Assembly: GCA_900766815.1 (NCBI GenBank)
Contig: CAAFWV010000045.1
Span: 1-55,238 of the forward strand
Direction of reading: 5' to 3'
Source of the DNA: Lachnospiraceae bacterium
GTDB taxonomy: Bacteria; Bacillota; Clostridia; Lachnospirales; Lachnospiraceae
DNA: 55,238 nucleotides
The notes under the pieces were generated by a model. That model made no database searches. It was given only the letters and a program-made list of their open reading frames with translations, and was not told the origin of the DNA. Positions 34,256 through 42,867 of the stretch are shown piece by piece. A program made the position numbers and the translations under genes. Every line of letters starts with the position of its first letter. The stretch's first letter is position 1.

Positions 34256-35788
34256 ATGAATACTATTAATTTTTGTATCCTTATAGCCATGTGTGTATAT
34301 CTGCTTATGATGCTGGCTATAGGATTCATCTTCAGTAAGAACAATGGTGATTCTACCGATTTCTATCTTGGCGGTCGTAAGATGGGACCTTTGGTAACAG
34401 CGATGTCTGCGGAAGCATCCGACATGTCATCATGGCTGCTTATGGGACTTCCCGGTCTTGCTTATCTGTCAGGTATATGTGAGCCTGTATGGACAGCCAT
34501 TGGACTTGGAGTCGGTACATATCTTAACTGGCTTCTGGTATCTAAGAGACTCAGAAGATATTCAAGCAATATTGGTGCCTTCACAGTACCACAGTTCTTC
34601 TCTAAGAGATTCCATGATGATAAGAATATCTTAAGTGCCATTGCGGCCCTTGTTATCATCGTTTTCTTTGTTCCTTATACAGCTAGCGGATTCGCAGCCT
34701 GCGGTAAGCTCTTCAACAGCTTATTCGGTGTCGATTATACAGTTGCAATGGTTGGCTCAGCCATCATCATTGTTCTCTACACAGTAACAGGCGGTTTCAA
34801 GGCTGTATCAACAACAGACTTTATCCAGAGCATTGTAATGAGTATTGCTCTTATTGCTGTTCTGGTTTACGGTATTACGACAGCAGGCGGAATGGATGCG
34901 GTTATTGCCAATGCCAAGGCTCTTCCGGGACACCTAAGTCTGTCTGAGATCTATGATGTTACAACAGGTTCGGCAATGAGCTACGGCGGTGTCATTGCAA
35001 TTGTTTCTACTCTTGCATGGGGACTCGGATACTTCGGTATGCCTCATATCCTTCTTAGATTTATGGCTATTGAGGATGAGAATAAGCTTAAGCTCAGCAG
35101 AAGAGTGGCAACTGTATGGGTATTCATCGCAATGGGTGCTGCAATATTAATCGGTGTAGTAGGTCTTGGTGTTACCAACGCGGGAGCACTTGAGTATCTT
35201 AGTGATGCATCTTCAGCAGAGACCATCATGGTAAGGCTTGCAGGTCTTATCTCAGAGCATGGTATTCTCACAGCTATTCTTGCAGGTGTAATTCTTGCAG
35301 GAGTGCTTGCGGCTACAATGTCAACAGCGGATTCACAGATGCTTGCAGCAGCTTCATCCGTATCAGAGAATATAATCGGCGAATTCTTTGGAATTAAGCT
35401 TGATGATAAGAAGAAGCTTGTGATAGCAAGAGCAGCAATAGTAGTCATCGCTGTACTCGGAGTATTGTTCGCAATGGATCCCAATTCATCGGTATTCAGA
35501 ATTGTATCCTTTGCATGGGCAGGCTTCGGCGGTGCCTTTGGAGCACTTGTTCTTCTGTCACTGTTCTGGAAGAGAACAACACTTGCAGGTGCTCTTGCCG
35601 GAATGGTATCAGGTGGTGCTATGGTATTTATCTGGAAGTTTGCGGTTAAGCCGCTCGGTGGCGTATTCGCAATCTATGAATTGCTGCCCGCATTTATTGT
35701 ATCTCTCATATTTACTGTTGTAGTGAGTCTGCTTACCAAGGCTCCGGATGAAGAGATTATTAAAGAATTTGAGGCAAGTAAGGGTTGA
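34256..35788 (+). CDS. putP: Sodium/proline symporter (SSS family)
   Basis: The 510-residue protein has about thirteen hydrophobic segments and matches PutP-type sodium:solute symporters: FYLGGRKMGPLVTAMSAEASDMSSWLLMG in the N-terminal third (a Na+-binding region), a GGFKAVSTTDFIQ loop and SFAWAGFGGAFGALVLLSL in the second half. Proline is the most likely substrate from the whole-length resemblance; relatives carry other solutes. AGGAGG is 7 bases upstream of the ATG. A terminator follows. Confidence 0.9.
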   Translation: MNTINFCILIAMCVYLLMMLAIGFIFSKNNGDSTDFYLGGRKMGPLVTAMSAEASDMSSWLLMGLPGLAYLSGICEPVWTAIGLGVGTYLNWLLVSKRLRRYSSNIGAFTVPQFFSKRFHDDKNILSAIAALVIIVFFVPYTASGFAACGKLFNSLFGVDYTVAMVGSAIIIVLYTVTGGFKAVSTTDFIQSIVMSIALIAVLVYGITTAGGMDAVIANAKALPGHLSLSEIYDVTTGSAMSYGGVIAIVSTLAWGLGYFGMPHILLRFMAIEDENKLKLSRRVATVWVFIAMGAAILIGVVGLGVTNAGALEYLSDASSAETIMVRLAGLISEHGILTAILAGVILAGVLAATMSTADSQMLAAASSVSENIIGEFFGIKLDDKKKLVIARAAIVVIAVLGVLFAMDPNSSVFRIVSFAWAGFGGAFGALVLLSLFWKRTTLAGALAGMVSGGAMVFIWKFAVKPLGGVFAIYELLPAFIVSLIFTVVVSLLTKAPDEEIIKEFEASKG

Positions 35789-35804
35789 TAAAAAAGTATT
35801 ATTT

Positions 35805-35834
35805 ACTCCGGGGGATATTCTCCCGGAGTTTTTT
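35805..35834 (+). terminator. Intrinsic terminator after the symporter
   Basis: The stem ACTCCGGG/CCCGGAGT with a short inner loop is followed by TTTTTT. Confidence 0.92.
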
Positions 35835-35917
35835 GTGCAATATATCCATCTAAAGTAGTAGAAGTTTGGTTAAAAGTACTAATTTTAGAAAAGTTTCGTA
35901 AATTCGGGTAAAAACTA

Positions 35918-35946
35918 TTGATTTTTCTTTTTTATTGTTATACACT
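35918..35946 (+). promoter_or_regulatory. Possible promoter for glycogen phosphorylase
   Basis: TTGATT at 35918-35923 is followed after 17 bases by TACACT at 35941-35946. An alternative -10, TATACA, overlaps at 35939. The 220-base gap is otherwise AT-rich with no supported gene. Confidence 0.45.
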
Positions 35947-36008
35947 ACCCAATGGAGAAATTAGTACGGAAGTACTTTAATTAGTTTATAACTTTTCAGG
36001 AGGACAAA

Positions 36009-38336
36009 ATGGCATTACAGGCTACATTACAGAGAAACGTAATTGAGGACCACATTGAAGACGAACTGATGAACATCGCTAATGAGATGTTCGGTAAGGA
36101 ACTTGACAAGTGTACAGATAAGGAAGCTTATTACTGTGTACTTGAGTTGACCAAGGGACTTACACAGTCTACAACTCCGATTGCAGGTGAGAAGAAGATA
36201 TATTATATCTCTGCTGAGTTCCTGATCGGAAGACTTATGTCCAATAACCTTATCAACCTTGGTATGTATGACAAGGTTAAGGATATTCTTGCTAAGCATG
36301 GCAAGGATCTGGCACTTATTGAAGAGTGCGAGCCCGAACCATCACTCGGTAACGGAGGTCTCGGACGTCTGGCTGCCTGCTTCCTTGACAGTATAGCAAC
36401 ACTTGGTCTTCCCGGAGACGGTATCGGACTTAATTATCATCTTGGTCTTTTCAAGCAGGAATTCAAGGATAAGAAGCAGTTCGCTACAAAGAATGAATGG
36501 ATTGAGAAGCAGTCATGGCTTAACAAGACAGATTTGAGCTTCGAGGTTAAGTTCGGCGATATGTCTGTTCGTTCAAGACTGTATGACATTGATGTAATCG
36601 GATATGATAACGGTGTGAATAAGCTTCATTTATTCGACCTTGAGACTATTGACGAGAGCATCGTAAAGGAGGGTATAGATTTTGACAAGGAGGATATTCT
36701 TAAGAACCTCACCCTTTTCCTGTATCCGGATGATTCGGATGAGGCAGGTAACCTCCTTAGAATATATCAGGAATACTTCATGGTAAGTAATGCGGCTCAG
36801 CTCATCCTCTGGGAGATGAAGGAGCGTCATTATGATTTAAGGAAGATGTATGAGCACTGTGCTATCCAGATTAATGATACACATCCTTCAATGGTTATTC
36901 CCGAGCTTATCAGAATCCTTGTTGATGACAAGGCATTCACTATGGATGAGGCTATTGATGTAGTATCTAAGACCTGTGCTTATACCAACCATACAATTCT
37001 TGCAGAAGCTCTTGAGAAGTGGCCTATCGAATACCTCGAGAAGGTAGTACCTCATCTCATTCCTATTATCAAGGAGCTTGATAAGAGAGTAAGAGCTAAG
37101 TTTGATGATGAGAGCGTATATATCATTGATGAGAATGACAGAGTACATATGGCTCATATGGATATTCATTACGGATATTCCATCAATGGTGTTGCTGCAA
37201 TCCATACAGAGATTCTGAAGGATACAGAGCTTAACAACTTCTATAAGATTTATCCTGAGAAGTTCAACAATAAGACAAACGGTATTACCTTCCGAAGATG
37301 GCTTATGAGCTGTAACAAGGAGCTTGACAGCCTTATCACAGAGACAATCGGAAGCGGATACAAGAAGAATGCTTTCGAGCTTGAGAAGCTTCTTGAGCAC
37401 AAGGGTGATGCTGCCTTCCTTGCCAGGATGCAGGCAATCAAGGATGACAAGAAGAAGGCCCTTGCTGCATACCTTAAGGAGAAGGAGGGCGTTGAGGTAG
37501 ATCCTACATCCATCTTCGATATCCAGATTAAGAGACTCCATGAGTATAAGCGTCAGCAGATGAATGCTTTATATATCATCCATAAGTATTTGGAGATTAA
37601 GGGCGGCAAGAAGCCTGCAAGACCTATGACATTCATCTTCGGAGCCAAGGCAGCTCCTGCCTATATCATTGCACAGGATATTATCCACCTGCTTCTCTGT
37701 CTCCAGGAAATTGTTGCCAATGACCCTGAGGTATCACCTTACATGAAGGTCGTTATGGTTGAGAACTACAACGTAAGCTATGCTGAGAAGCTCGTTCCCG
37801 CAGCAGATATCTCTGAGCAGATATCACTTGCTTCAAAGGAAGCATCAGGAACAGGTAACATGAAGCTTATGCTTAACGGTGCGGTTACTCTCGGAACCTC
37901 TGACGGTGCTAATGTTGAGATTCACGAGCTTGTTGGAGATGACAACATCTACATCTTCGGTGAGAAGTCTGATGCCGTAATCAAGCACTATGAGAAGGCT
38001 GATTATGTATCTAAGGATTTCTATGAGAAGAGCCCTGTAATCAAGGAGGCCGTTGACTTCATCATCAGTGATGAGGTTGTTAAGGTTGGTGACAAGAAGA
38101 ACCTTGAGAGACTCTATAAGGAACTGATCAATAAGGACTGGTTCATGACCTTACTTGACCTTGAGGACTACATTAAGGTTAAGGATCAGATGTTTGCAGA
38201 CTATGAGGACAGAGCTAAGTGGCAGAGCATGATGCTTGTGAATATTGCCAAGGCAGGCTTCTTCTCATCAGACAGAACAATTGAAGAGTATGACAGAGAT
38301 ATCTGGCACTTAAGAGAGTCTGTAAAGAACAGCTAA
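36009..38336 (+). CDS. glgP: Glycogen/starch phosphorylase (GT35)
   Basis: This enzyme releases glucose 1-phosphate from storage alpha-glucans. The 775-residue protein is of the shorter bacterial type. It has YYISAEFLIGR near 55-65, the glycan-site region EPSLGNGGLGRLAAC near 114-128, DTHPSMVIPEL, and the pyridoxal-phosphate site EASGTGNMKLMLNG with the predicted lysine at about residue 619. AGGAGG is 6 bases before the ATG. It is a single-gene unit, flanked by terminators on both sides; no other glycogen gene is nearby. Confidence 0.97.
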   Translation: MALQATLQRNVIEDHIEDELMNIANEMFGKELDKCTDKEAYYCVLELTKGLTQSTTPIAGEKKIYYISAEFLIGRLMSNNLINLGMYDKVKDILAKHGKDLALIEECEPEPSLGNGGLGRLAACFLDSIATLGLPGDGIGLNYHLGLFKQEFKDKKQFATKNEWIEKQSWLNKTDLSFEVKFGDMSVRSRLYDIDVIGYDNGVNKLHLFDLETIDESIVKEGIDFDKEDILKNLTLFLYPDDSDEAGNLLRIYQEYFMVSNAAQLILWEMKERHYDLRKMYEHCAIQINDTHPSMVIPELIRILVDDKAFTMDEAIDVVSKTCAYTNHTILAEALEKWPIEYLEKVVPHLIPIIKELDKRVRAKFDDESVYIIDENDRVHMAHMDIHYGYSINGVAAIHTEILKDTELNNFYKIYPEKFNNKTNGITFRRWLMSCNKELDSLITETIGSGYKKNAFELEKLLEHKGDAAFLARMQAIKDDKKKALAAYLKEKEGVEVDPTSIFDIQIKRLHEYKRQQMNALYIIHKYLEIKGGKKPARPMTFIFGAKAAPAYIIAQDIIHLLLCLQEIVANDPEVSPYMKVVMVENYNVSYAEKLVPAADISEQISLASKEASGTGNMKLMLNGAVTLGTSDGANVEIHELVGDDNIYIFGEKSDAVIKHYEKADYVSKDFYEKSPVIKEAVDFIISDEVVKVGDKKNLERLYKELINKDWFMTLLDLEDYIKVKDQMFADYEDRAKWQSMMLVNIAKAGFFSSDRTIEEYDRDIWHLRESVKNS

Positions 38337-38378
38337 AATTATACATACGAATTATAAAACCCTTCATTTAACTGCTTT

Positions 38379-38407
38379 AAGGTGCGATTTTTTAGTCGCA
38401 CCTTTTT
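38379..38407 (+). terminator. Intrinsic terminator after glgP
   Basis: The 9-base stem AAGGTGCGA/TCGCACCTT encloses an 8-base loop and ends in TTTTT. Confidence 0.9.
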
Positions 38408-38415
38408 GCATTTTT

Positions 38416-38424
38416 TGGTATACT
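38416..38424 (+). promoter_or_regulatory. Possible extended -10 promoter for the NYN-LOTUS gene
   Basis: TGGTATACT resembles an extended -10. The -35 region falls in the terminator stem and is poor (TCGCAC). It is the only promoter-like element before this gene. Confidence 0.4.
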
Positions 38425-38472
38425 TATTTGCGTAAGTTTTGTTAATAACACCATGAAAGAATAGAGTAGATT

Positions 38473-39477
38473 ATGTCAGAAGAGAAAAGATTCGCGGTTT
38501 TGATAGATGCAGATAACATAGCGCCCAAGTATGTTACCAGTATTCTTAATGAGATTAGTAACAAGGGCACGATAACCTATAAGAGAGTGTACTGTGACTG
38601 GACAGGCAACAGCGCTTCGGGCTGGAAGAAGGTGCTGCTTAAGCACAGCCTGACTCCTATACAGCAATACAGCTATACATATGGCAAAAATGCTACCGAC
38701 TCAGCTATGATAATAGATGCCATGGATATTCTGTATGGCGGAGAGGTTGAGGGCTTCGCGCTCTGTTCGTCGGACAGTGATTTCACCAGACTTGCTGCAA
38801 GGCTTAGGGAGGCCGGCAAGATGGTTATCGGTCTTGGAGAAAGCAAGACTCCTTCACCCTTCTGTGCAGCCTGCAATGAGTTTAAGTTCCTTGACAGGAT
38901 TGCAGATGATGACGATGACAGGGAGTCTGTAAAGAACAGTAAGAAGAAGAGTGGCAGGAGTGAGGAGAAGCCTGATACCAAGACTAAGAAGGAGGCTTCC
39001 GCAGATAAGGACGATGAGACCTCGATTACTCCTCTTGAGCAGATAGCTTCTGCGCTTAAGGATATTATCCTTGCTAACGGAGATGATACCAACGGAATAG
39101 ATATGGGTGAGCTTGGAAGCAGACTGCAGAAGAGATATCCCGATTTCGATACCAGAAATTATGGCTATTCCAAGTTTTCGATATTCTTAAAGACCTTTGA
39201 TTTCCTCAATATGGAACACATCGGAACCTCGATTAATGTATCCCTTAACGTATCGGGAAGCGTAGATGCACTGGAGAACGGTATTGTCGAAATGGTCAGG
39301 GCTCATGGAGATAAGGGAATCAACTTAGGTACACTGAGCTCTGAGATTAAGAATGAATATCCTGATTTCAATCCGAAGGAATACGGTTTCTCCAAGTTTG
39401 AGCAATACATCAGAAGCATTGACAGACTGGAAGTAAAAAATGTTACACCACTTAATAAAAAGGTGTATATTAAATAA
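38473..39477 (+). CDS. NYN (PIN-like) nuclease-domain protein with two OST-HTH/LOTUS domains
   Basis: The 334-residue protein starts with a NYN/LabA-like domain (about 6-142) with acidic residues in family positions: Asp12 and Asp14 (IDADN), Asp76 (NATDSAMIIDAMD) and Asp101/Asp103 (CSSDSDF). A highly charged Lys/Glu/Asp linker (about 145-182) follows, then two OST-HTH/LOTUS-like domains at about 188-253 and 266-330, each with a YPDF-x4/5-YG(Y/F)SKF motif. LOTUS domains bind RNA, often G-quadruplex-forming RNA, in studied cases, so an RNA-binding nuclease is likely. The target is unknown. The ribosome binding site is weak (AGAATAGAG). It stands alone between glgP and the deacetylase. Confidence 0.9.
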   Translation: MSEEKRFAVLIDADNIAPKYVTSILNEISNKGTITYKRVYCDWTGNSASGWKKVLLKHSLTPIQQYSYTYGKNATDSAMIIDAMDILYGGEVEGFALCSSDSDFTRLAARLREAGKMVIGLGESKTPSPFCAACNEFKFLDRIADDDDDRESVKNSKKKSGRSEEKPDTKTKKEASADKDDETSITPLEQIASALKDIILANGDDTNGIDMGELGSRLQKRYPDFDTRNYGYSKFSIFLKTFDFLNMEHIGTSINVSLNVSGSVDALENGIVEMVRAHGDKGINLGTLSSEIKNEYPDFNPKEYGFSKFEQYIRSIDRLEVKNVTPLNKKVYIK

Positions 39478-39494
39478 CAACCGGTTGCAAACAA

Positions 39495-39520
39495 TCAAAT
39501 TGTTTTGACAATTTGGTCAA
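39495..39520. repeat. Overlapping inverted repeats before the deacetylase promoter
   Basis: TCAAA-N4-TTTGA (39495-39508) overlaps TTGAC-N6-GTCAA (39505-39520), and a third pairing CAAATTG/CAATTTG runs across them. They sit 18 bases before the -35 of the next promoter, where an operator would be expected. Confidence 0.4.
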
Positions 39521-39537
39521 TTATTGCGCTGTTGTGA

Positions 39538-39566
39538 TTGCAATTAGGCGCTTTGCAAGGTATAAT
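39538..39566 (+). promoter_or_regulatory. Predicted promoter for deacetylase-bactofilin genes
   Basis: TTGCAA at 39538-39543 is followed after 17 bases by TATAAT (consensus) at 39561-39566. The expected start of transcription near 39573 lies 24 bases before the chosen ATG. Confidence 0.75.
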
Positions 39567-39596
39567 TATTAACGATATTAATACTTGAGTTGGTTT

Positions 39597-40565
39597 ATGG
39601 AAGATACTTCGATACAGAATAGGAGAAGGAAACGTGTTAAGGTAATCAAAGCGTTAATCATTCTCTTTTTCCTAATCTTTATTACAATTCCCGTAGCCTG
39701 TGCAATTTATCTTGGGTGCGCTCTATATATGACGAACAATGAGCTGATGGAGATGAGCTCCCAATATGAAGCACAGCTTACAATAACAGATGATCTTCAA
39801 CAGAGACTGTACACAGAAGAGAATGAGAGGATAGCGGCGGAGGCTGAGCTCAGTGAGGCTGCTGTATCAATCAATCTTGAGAATGTGGATTCAGATATTG
39901 TGGAGACTGAGTCGGGTGATGAGAAGCCTGTACGAGAAGTATATCTGACCTTTGATGACGGACCCAGTATCTATACTGAACAGATACTTGATATTCTGGA
40001 TGAGTATGGAGTTAAGGCAACCTTCTTCGTGACCGGAGAGGCAGCTGAGAGCTTCCCTGAGAGGTATCAGGCTATCTATGACAGGGGGCATACCCTTGCG
40101 ATGCATTCCTACAGCCATATATATAAAGACATATATAAGGACAAGGACAGCTTCGTTAAGGATTTCAACCGTATAAGGGATTTTGTTAAGGGGATTACAG
40201 GTGAGGAACCTGTTATATACAGATTCCCGGGAGGAAGCTCCAATACGGTGAGTCAGACTGATATGGATGAATTGTGTGAATATCTTAATGCGGAGGGTGT
40301 TAAGTATTTCGACTGGAACGTATCGAGCGGTGATGCCAGCAGGATTACACTTTCATCGGACAGAATCGTAGCCAACTGCTTAGCAGGAATTAATAATCAT
40401 AATGAATCTGTCGTGCTTATGCATGACACATCAACAAAGTATACTACCGTTGCGGCACTGCCCACCCTGTTGGAGACATTATCTGCGATGGAGGATGTTG
40501 AGGTGTTGCCTATTACGGCAGATACAGTGGCGGTACAGCATAAAGAACTAAAGGAGGCGGAGTAA
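39597..40565 (+). CDS. Membrane-anchored polysaccharide (peptidoglycan) deacetylase
   Basis: The 322-residue protein has a basic cytoplasmic start, one membrane segment (about 19-42), a short coiled-coil region (47-92) and an extracytoplasmic NodB-type deacetylase domain. Its metal/catalytic motifs are TFDDGPS at 118-124 (Asp120, Asp121) and HSYSH at 170-174, with RFPGGSSN and a late HD in VVLMHD. It probably removes acetyl groups from peptidoglycan or another wall sugar. I chose the ATG at 39597; a TTG at 39585 is in frame but too near the predicted transcript start. No strong ribosome binding site was seen. It directly abuts the bactofilin gene. Confidence 0.9.
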   Translation: MEDTSIQNRRRKRVKVIKALIILFFLIFITIPVACAIYLGCALYMTNNELMEMSSQYEAQLTITDDLQQRLYTEENERIAAEAELSEAAVSINLENVDSDIVETESGDEKPVREVYLTFDDGPSIYTEQILDILDEYGVKATFFVTGEAAESFPERYQAIYDRGHTLAMHSYSHIYKDIYKDKDSFVKDFNRIRDFVKGITGEEPVIYRFPGGSSNTVSQTDMDELCEYLNAEGVKYFDWNVSSGDASRITLSSDRIVANCLAGINNHNESVVLMHDTSTKYTTVAALPTLLETLSAMEDVEVLPITADTVAVQHKELKEAE

Positions 40566-41534
40566 ATGGGATTTTTTTCTGATTTGAAGGAAGATTTGGC
40601 ACAGGCTGTAAGCGAACTCGTACCGGAGGATAACGGTAAGGTTGGTAAGATAGACGAGGAGGCATTATTACAGGCAGCCGAGGAATCAATGGGTATGGAG
40701 CATAAGGAGGAGGAGACAACAACCGCCTCTTCATCATTCGAGGATCTTCCATCACTTGATGGAGACGCATTTGTTAAGCCTGAGTATTCATTCCCTGATA
40801 TGTCAGAGTTTGATAAGCCGGTTAAGGCAGAAGAGCCTGCAGCAGAAGAACCTGCAGTAGAGGAGCCGGTGGCAGAAGAGCCTGTAGTAGAGGAACCTGT
40901 TGCAGCGGAGCCTGCATATACAGAGCCTGCATATACAACACCTGCATATACAGAGCCGGTTGCAGAGGAGCCTGAGGTTACGGAAGAGACATCTTCATAT
41001 TCATCAGATTATTCTAATTCATATTCATATAGTGCACCCGTAGAGGAGCCTGTAGTAGAGGAGGAGCCCGTGGAAGAGTATTTCGTAAGCGATGAAGTTG
41101 CAACTATTACCAAGATGATGACTCTTAACGGAGATATAGAGAGCCACGGTTCACTAGATGTTATCGGATGTGTTAACGGTAATATCTCTATCAGAGGCAA
41201 GCTCAATGTTACAGGTGTGATTAAGGGCAATTCAGAGGCAGCTGAGTTCTTCGCTCAGAATGCAAGAATTGACGGTGACATCTCAACAACAGGACCTATC
41301 AAGGTTGGACAGGATACAGTTATTAAGGGTAACCTCTATGCAACAAGTGCTGTTATCGCAGGTGCGGTTAAGGGTGATATTGATGTACACGGACCTGTAA
41401 TTCTTGATTCTACAGCTATTGTTATGGGTAATATCAAGTCTAAGGCTGTACAGATTAATAACGGAGCTGCTATCGAAGGCTTATGCTCACAGTGCTATGC
41501 AGATGTAAGTCCTAAGGCTTTCTTCGCAGAGTAG
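40566..41534 (+). CDS. Bactofilin-family cytoskeletal protein with long acidic low-complexity region
   Basis: Bactofilins polymerise into filaments that position envelope enzymes. The 322-residue protein has an N-terminal stretch MGFFSDLKEDLAQAVSE that may be a membrane-binding helix, a Pro/Glu/Ala/Val-rich region of about 100 residues (82-180, repeats of EEPV and PAYT), and a C-terminal bactofilin beta-helix (about 188-310) with short repeated turns such as GDIESHGSLDVIG and GNISIRGKLNVTG. AGGAGG is 8 bases before the ATG, which follows the deacetylase stop with no gap. The pairing suggests it organises the deacetylase. The acidic linker is much longer than in most bactofilins. Confidence 0.9.
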   Translation: MGFFSDLKEDLAQAVSELVPEDNGKVGKIDEEALLQAAEESMGMEHKEEETTTASSSFEDLPSLDGDAFVKPEYSFPDMSEFDKPVKAEEPAAEEPAVEEPVAEEPVVEEPVAAEPAYTEPAYTTPAYTEPVAEEPEVTEETSSYSSDYSNSYSYSAPVEEPVVEEEPVEEYFVSDEVATITKMMTLNGDIESHGSLDVIGCVNGNISIRGKLNVTGVIKGNSEAAEFFAQNARIDGDISTTGPIKVGQDTVIKGNLYATSAVIAGAVKGDIDVHGPVILDSTAIVMGNIKSKAVQINNGAAIEGLCSQCYADVSPKAFFAE

Positions 41535-41541
41535 GAGTTGT

Positions 41542-42237
41542 ATGAAGAGAATTTTACTTAAGCTTAGCGGCGAGGCCTTAGCGGGAGATAAGCATAAGGG
41601 CTTTGATGATGAGACTATACTCTCGGTTGCAAGACAGGTCAAGGAACTTGTGGATGACGGAATCCAGGTAGGAATTGTTATCGGTGGAGGTAATTTCTGG
41701 AGAGGTCGCCAGAATAATACCGTAGACAGAACCAAGGCAGACCAGATAGGTATGCTTGCCACGGTTATGAACTGTATATATGTATCTGAGATGTTCAGGT
41801 CAGTTGGAATGATGACTTCAATTCTAACACCCTTTGAATGCGGCGCTTTTACCAAGCTGTTCAGTAAAGACAGAGCCAACAAATATTTCGCCAAGGGTAT
41901 GGTTGTATTCTTCGCGGGAGGAACGGGACATCCGTATTTCTCAACAGATACGGGAGTTGTGCTTCGTGCGATAGAGGTTGATGCAGATGTTATCCTGCTT
42001 GCCAAGGCTGTGGATGCGGTATATGATTCGGATCCCAGAACCAATCCCAATGCTGTTAAGTATGATGAGGTCAGCATAGATGAGGTGATCGAGAAGAACC
42101 TTCAGGTGGTTGATATGACAGCTTCAATACTTGCAAGGGACAACAGGATGCCGATGTGGGTGTTTGGTCTCAACGAAGAGAACAGTATTGTCAACGCTGT
42201 TAAGGGTACCTTCAAGGGTACGAAAGTTACTGTTTAA
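41542..42237 (+). CDS. pyrH: Uridylate kinase
   Basis: PyrH phosphorylates UMP to UDP. The 231-residue protein has the amino-acid-kinase fold with RILLKLSGEALAG near the start, GIVIGGGNFWRGR near 44-56 and the C-terminal TASILARDNRMPMWVF. GTAGGAG lies 5-11 bases before the ATG. It is followed 9 bases later by frr, the standard order. The rpsB-tsf genes that usually precede pyrH are absent. Confidence 0.97.
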   Translation: MKRILLKLSGEALAGDKHKGFDDETILSVARQVKELVDDGIQVGIVIGGGNFWRGRQNNTVDRTKADQIGMLATVMNCIYVSEMFRSVGMMTSILTPFECGAFTKLFSKDRANKYFAKGMVVFFAGGTGHPYFSTDTGVVLRAIEVDADVILLAKAVDAVYDSDPRTNPNAVKYDEVSIDEVIEKNLQVVDMTASILARDNRMPMWVFGLNEENSIVNAVKGTFKGTKVTV

Positions 42238-42246
42238 GGAGTTTGT

Positions 42247-42798
42247 ATGAACGAAAGATTGAATGTATATAGCGACAAGATGACCAAGGCTTATGACCAT
42301 CTTATTGCAGAGTACCAGACAATAAGAGCAGGTCGTGCCAATCCTCATGTACTGGATAAGGTTAAGGTTGATTATTACGGAACACCTACTCCTATTCAGC
42401 AGGTAGGTAATATTTCGGTTCCGGAGGCGAGGATGATTCAGATAGCTCCATGGGAGAAGAGCCTGATTAAGGAAATAGAGAAGGCTATTCTTGCATCTGA
42501 TGTCGGAATCACACCAAGCAATGACGGTTCGGTAATAAGACTTGTATTCCCTGAGCTTACAGAGGAGAGACGTAAGGAGCTCTCTAAGGATGTTAAGAAG
42601 AAGGGTGAGGATGCCAAGGTTGCGGTAAGAAATATCAGACGTGACGGTAATGATGCTCTCAAGAAGCTTGCCAAGGAGGATGTATCCGAGGACGAGATTA
42701 AGGATATGGAAGAGCAGCTCCAGAAGATGACCGATAAGTTCATCAAGGATATTGATGCAGCAATCGAAGAGAAGTCTAAGGAGATTATGACAGTATAA
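42247..42798 (+). CDS. frr: Ribosome recycling factor
   Basis: Frr, with EF-G, splits post-termination ribosomes. The 183-residue protein has the expected three-helix-bundle pattern with RAGRANPHVLDKVKVDYYG near 27-45, the beta domain around TPIQQVGNISVPEARM, and a coiled-coil C-terminal half. It follows pyrH in the conserved order, with a terminator immediately downstream. Confidence 0.98.
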   Translation: MNERLNVYSDKMTKAYDHLIAEYQTIRAGRANPHVLDKVKVDYYGTPTPIQQVGNISVPEARMIQIAPWEKSLIKEIEKAILASDVGITPSNDGSVIRLVFPELTEERRKELSKDVKKKGEDAKVAVRNIRRDGNDALKKLAKEDVSEDEIKDMEEQLQKMTDKFIKDIDAAIEEKSKEIMTV

Positions 42799-42802
42799 TA
42801 GT

Positions 42803-42833
42803 GAGGGGCTCCAGGTTACGGAGCCTCTTTTTA
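42803..42833 (+). terminator. Intrinsic terminator after frr
   Basis: The stem GGGGCTCC/GGAGCCTC (one G-U pair) with a 7-base loop is followed by TTTTTATT. It separates pyrH-frr from uppS in part. Confidence 0.85.
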
Positions 42834-42867
42834 TTAAATAATTGTTGGAAGGAATCTTGGAGGATAT

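Noticed and set aside
36888..37541. Minus-strand open frame of over 200 codons within glgP
   Set aside because: It is opposite a fully conserved enzyme, is rich in Leu/Ile typical of antisense frames, and has no supporting signals.
41487..42077. Minus-strand open frame opposite pyrH
   Set aside because: The composition (Ser/Thr/Ile rich) and location opposite a conserved kinase identify it as a shadow.
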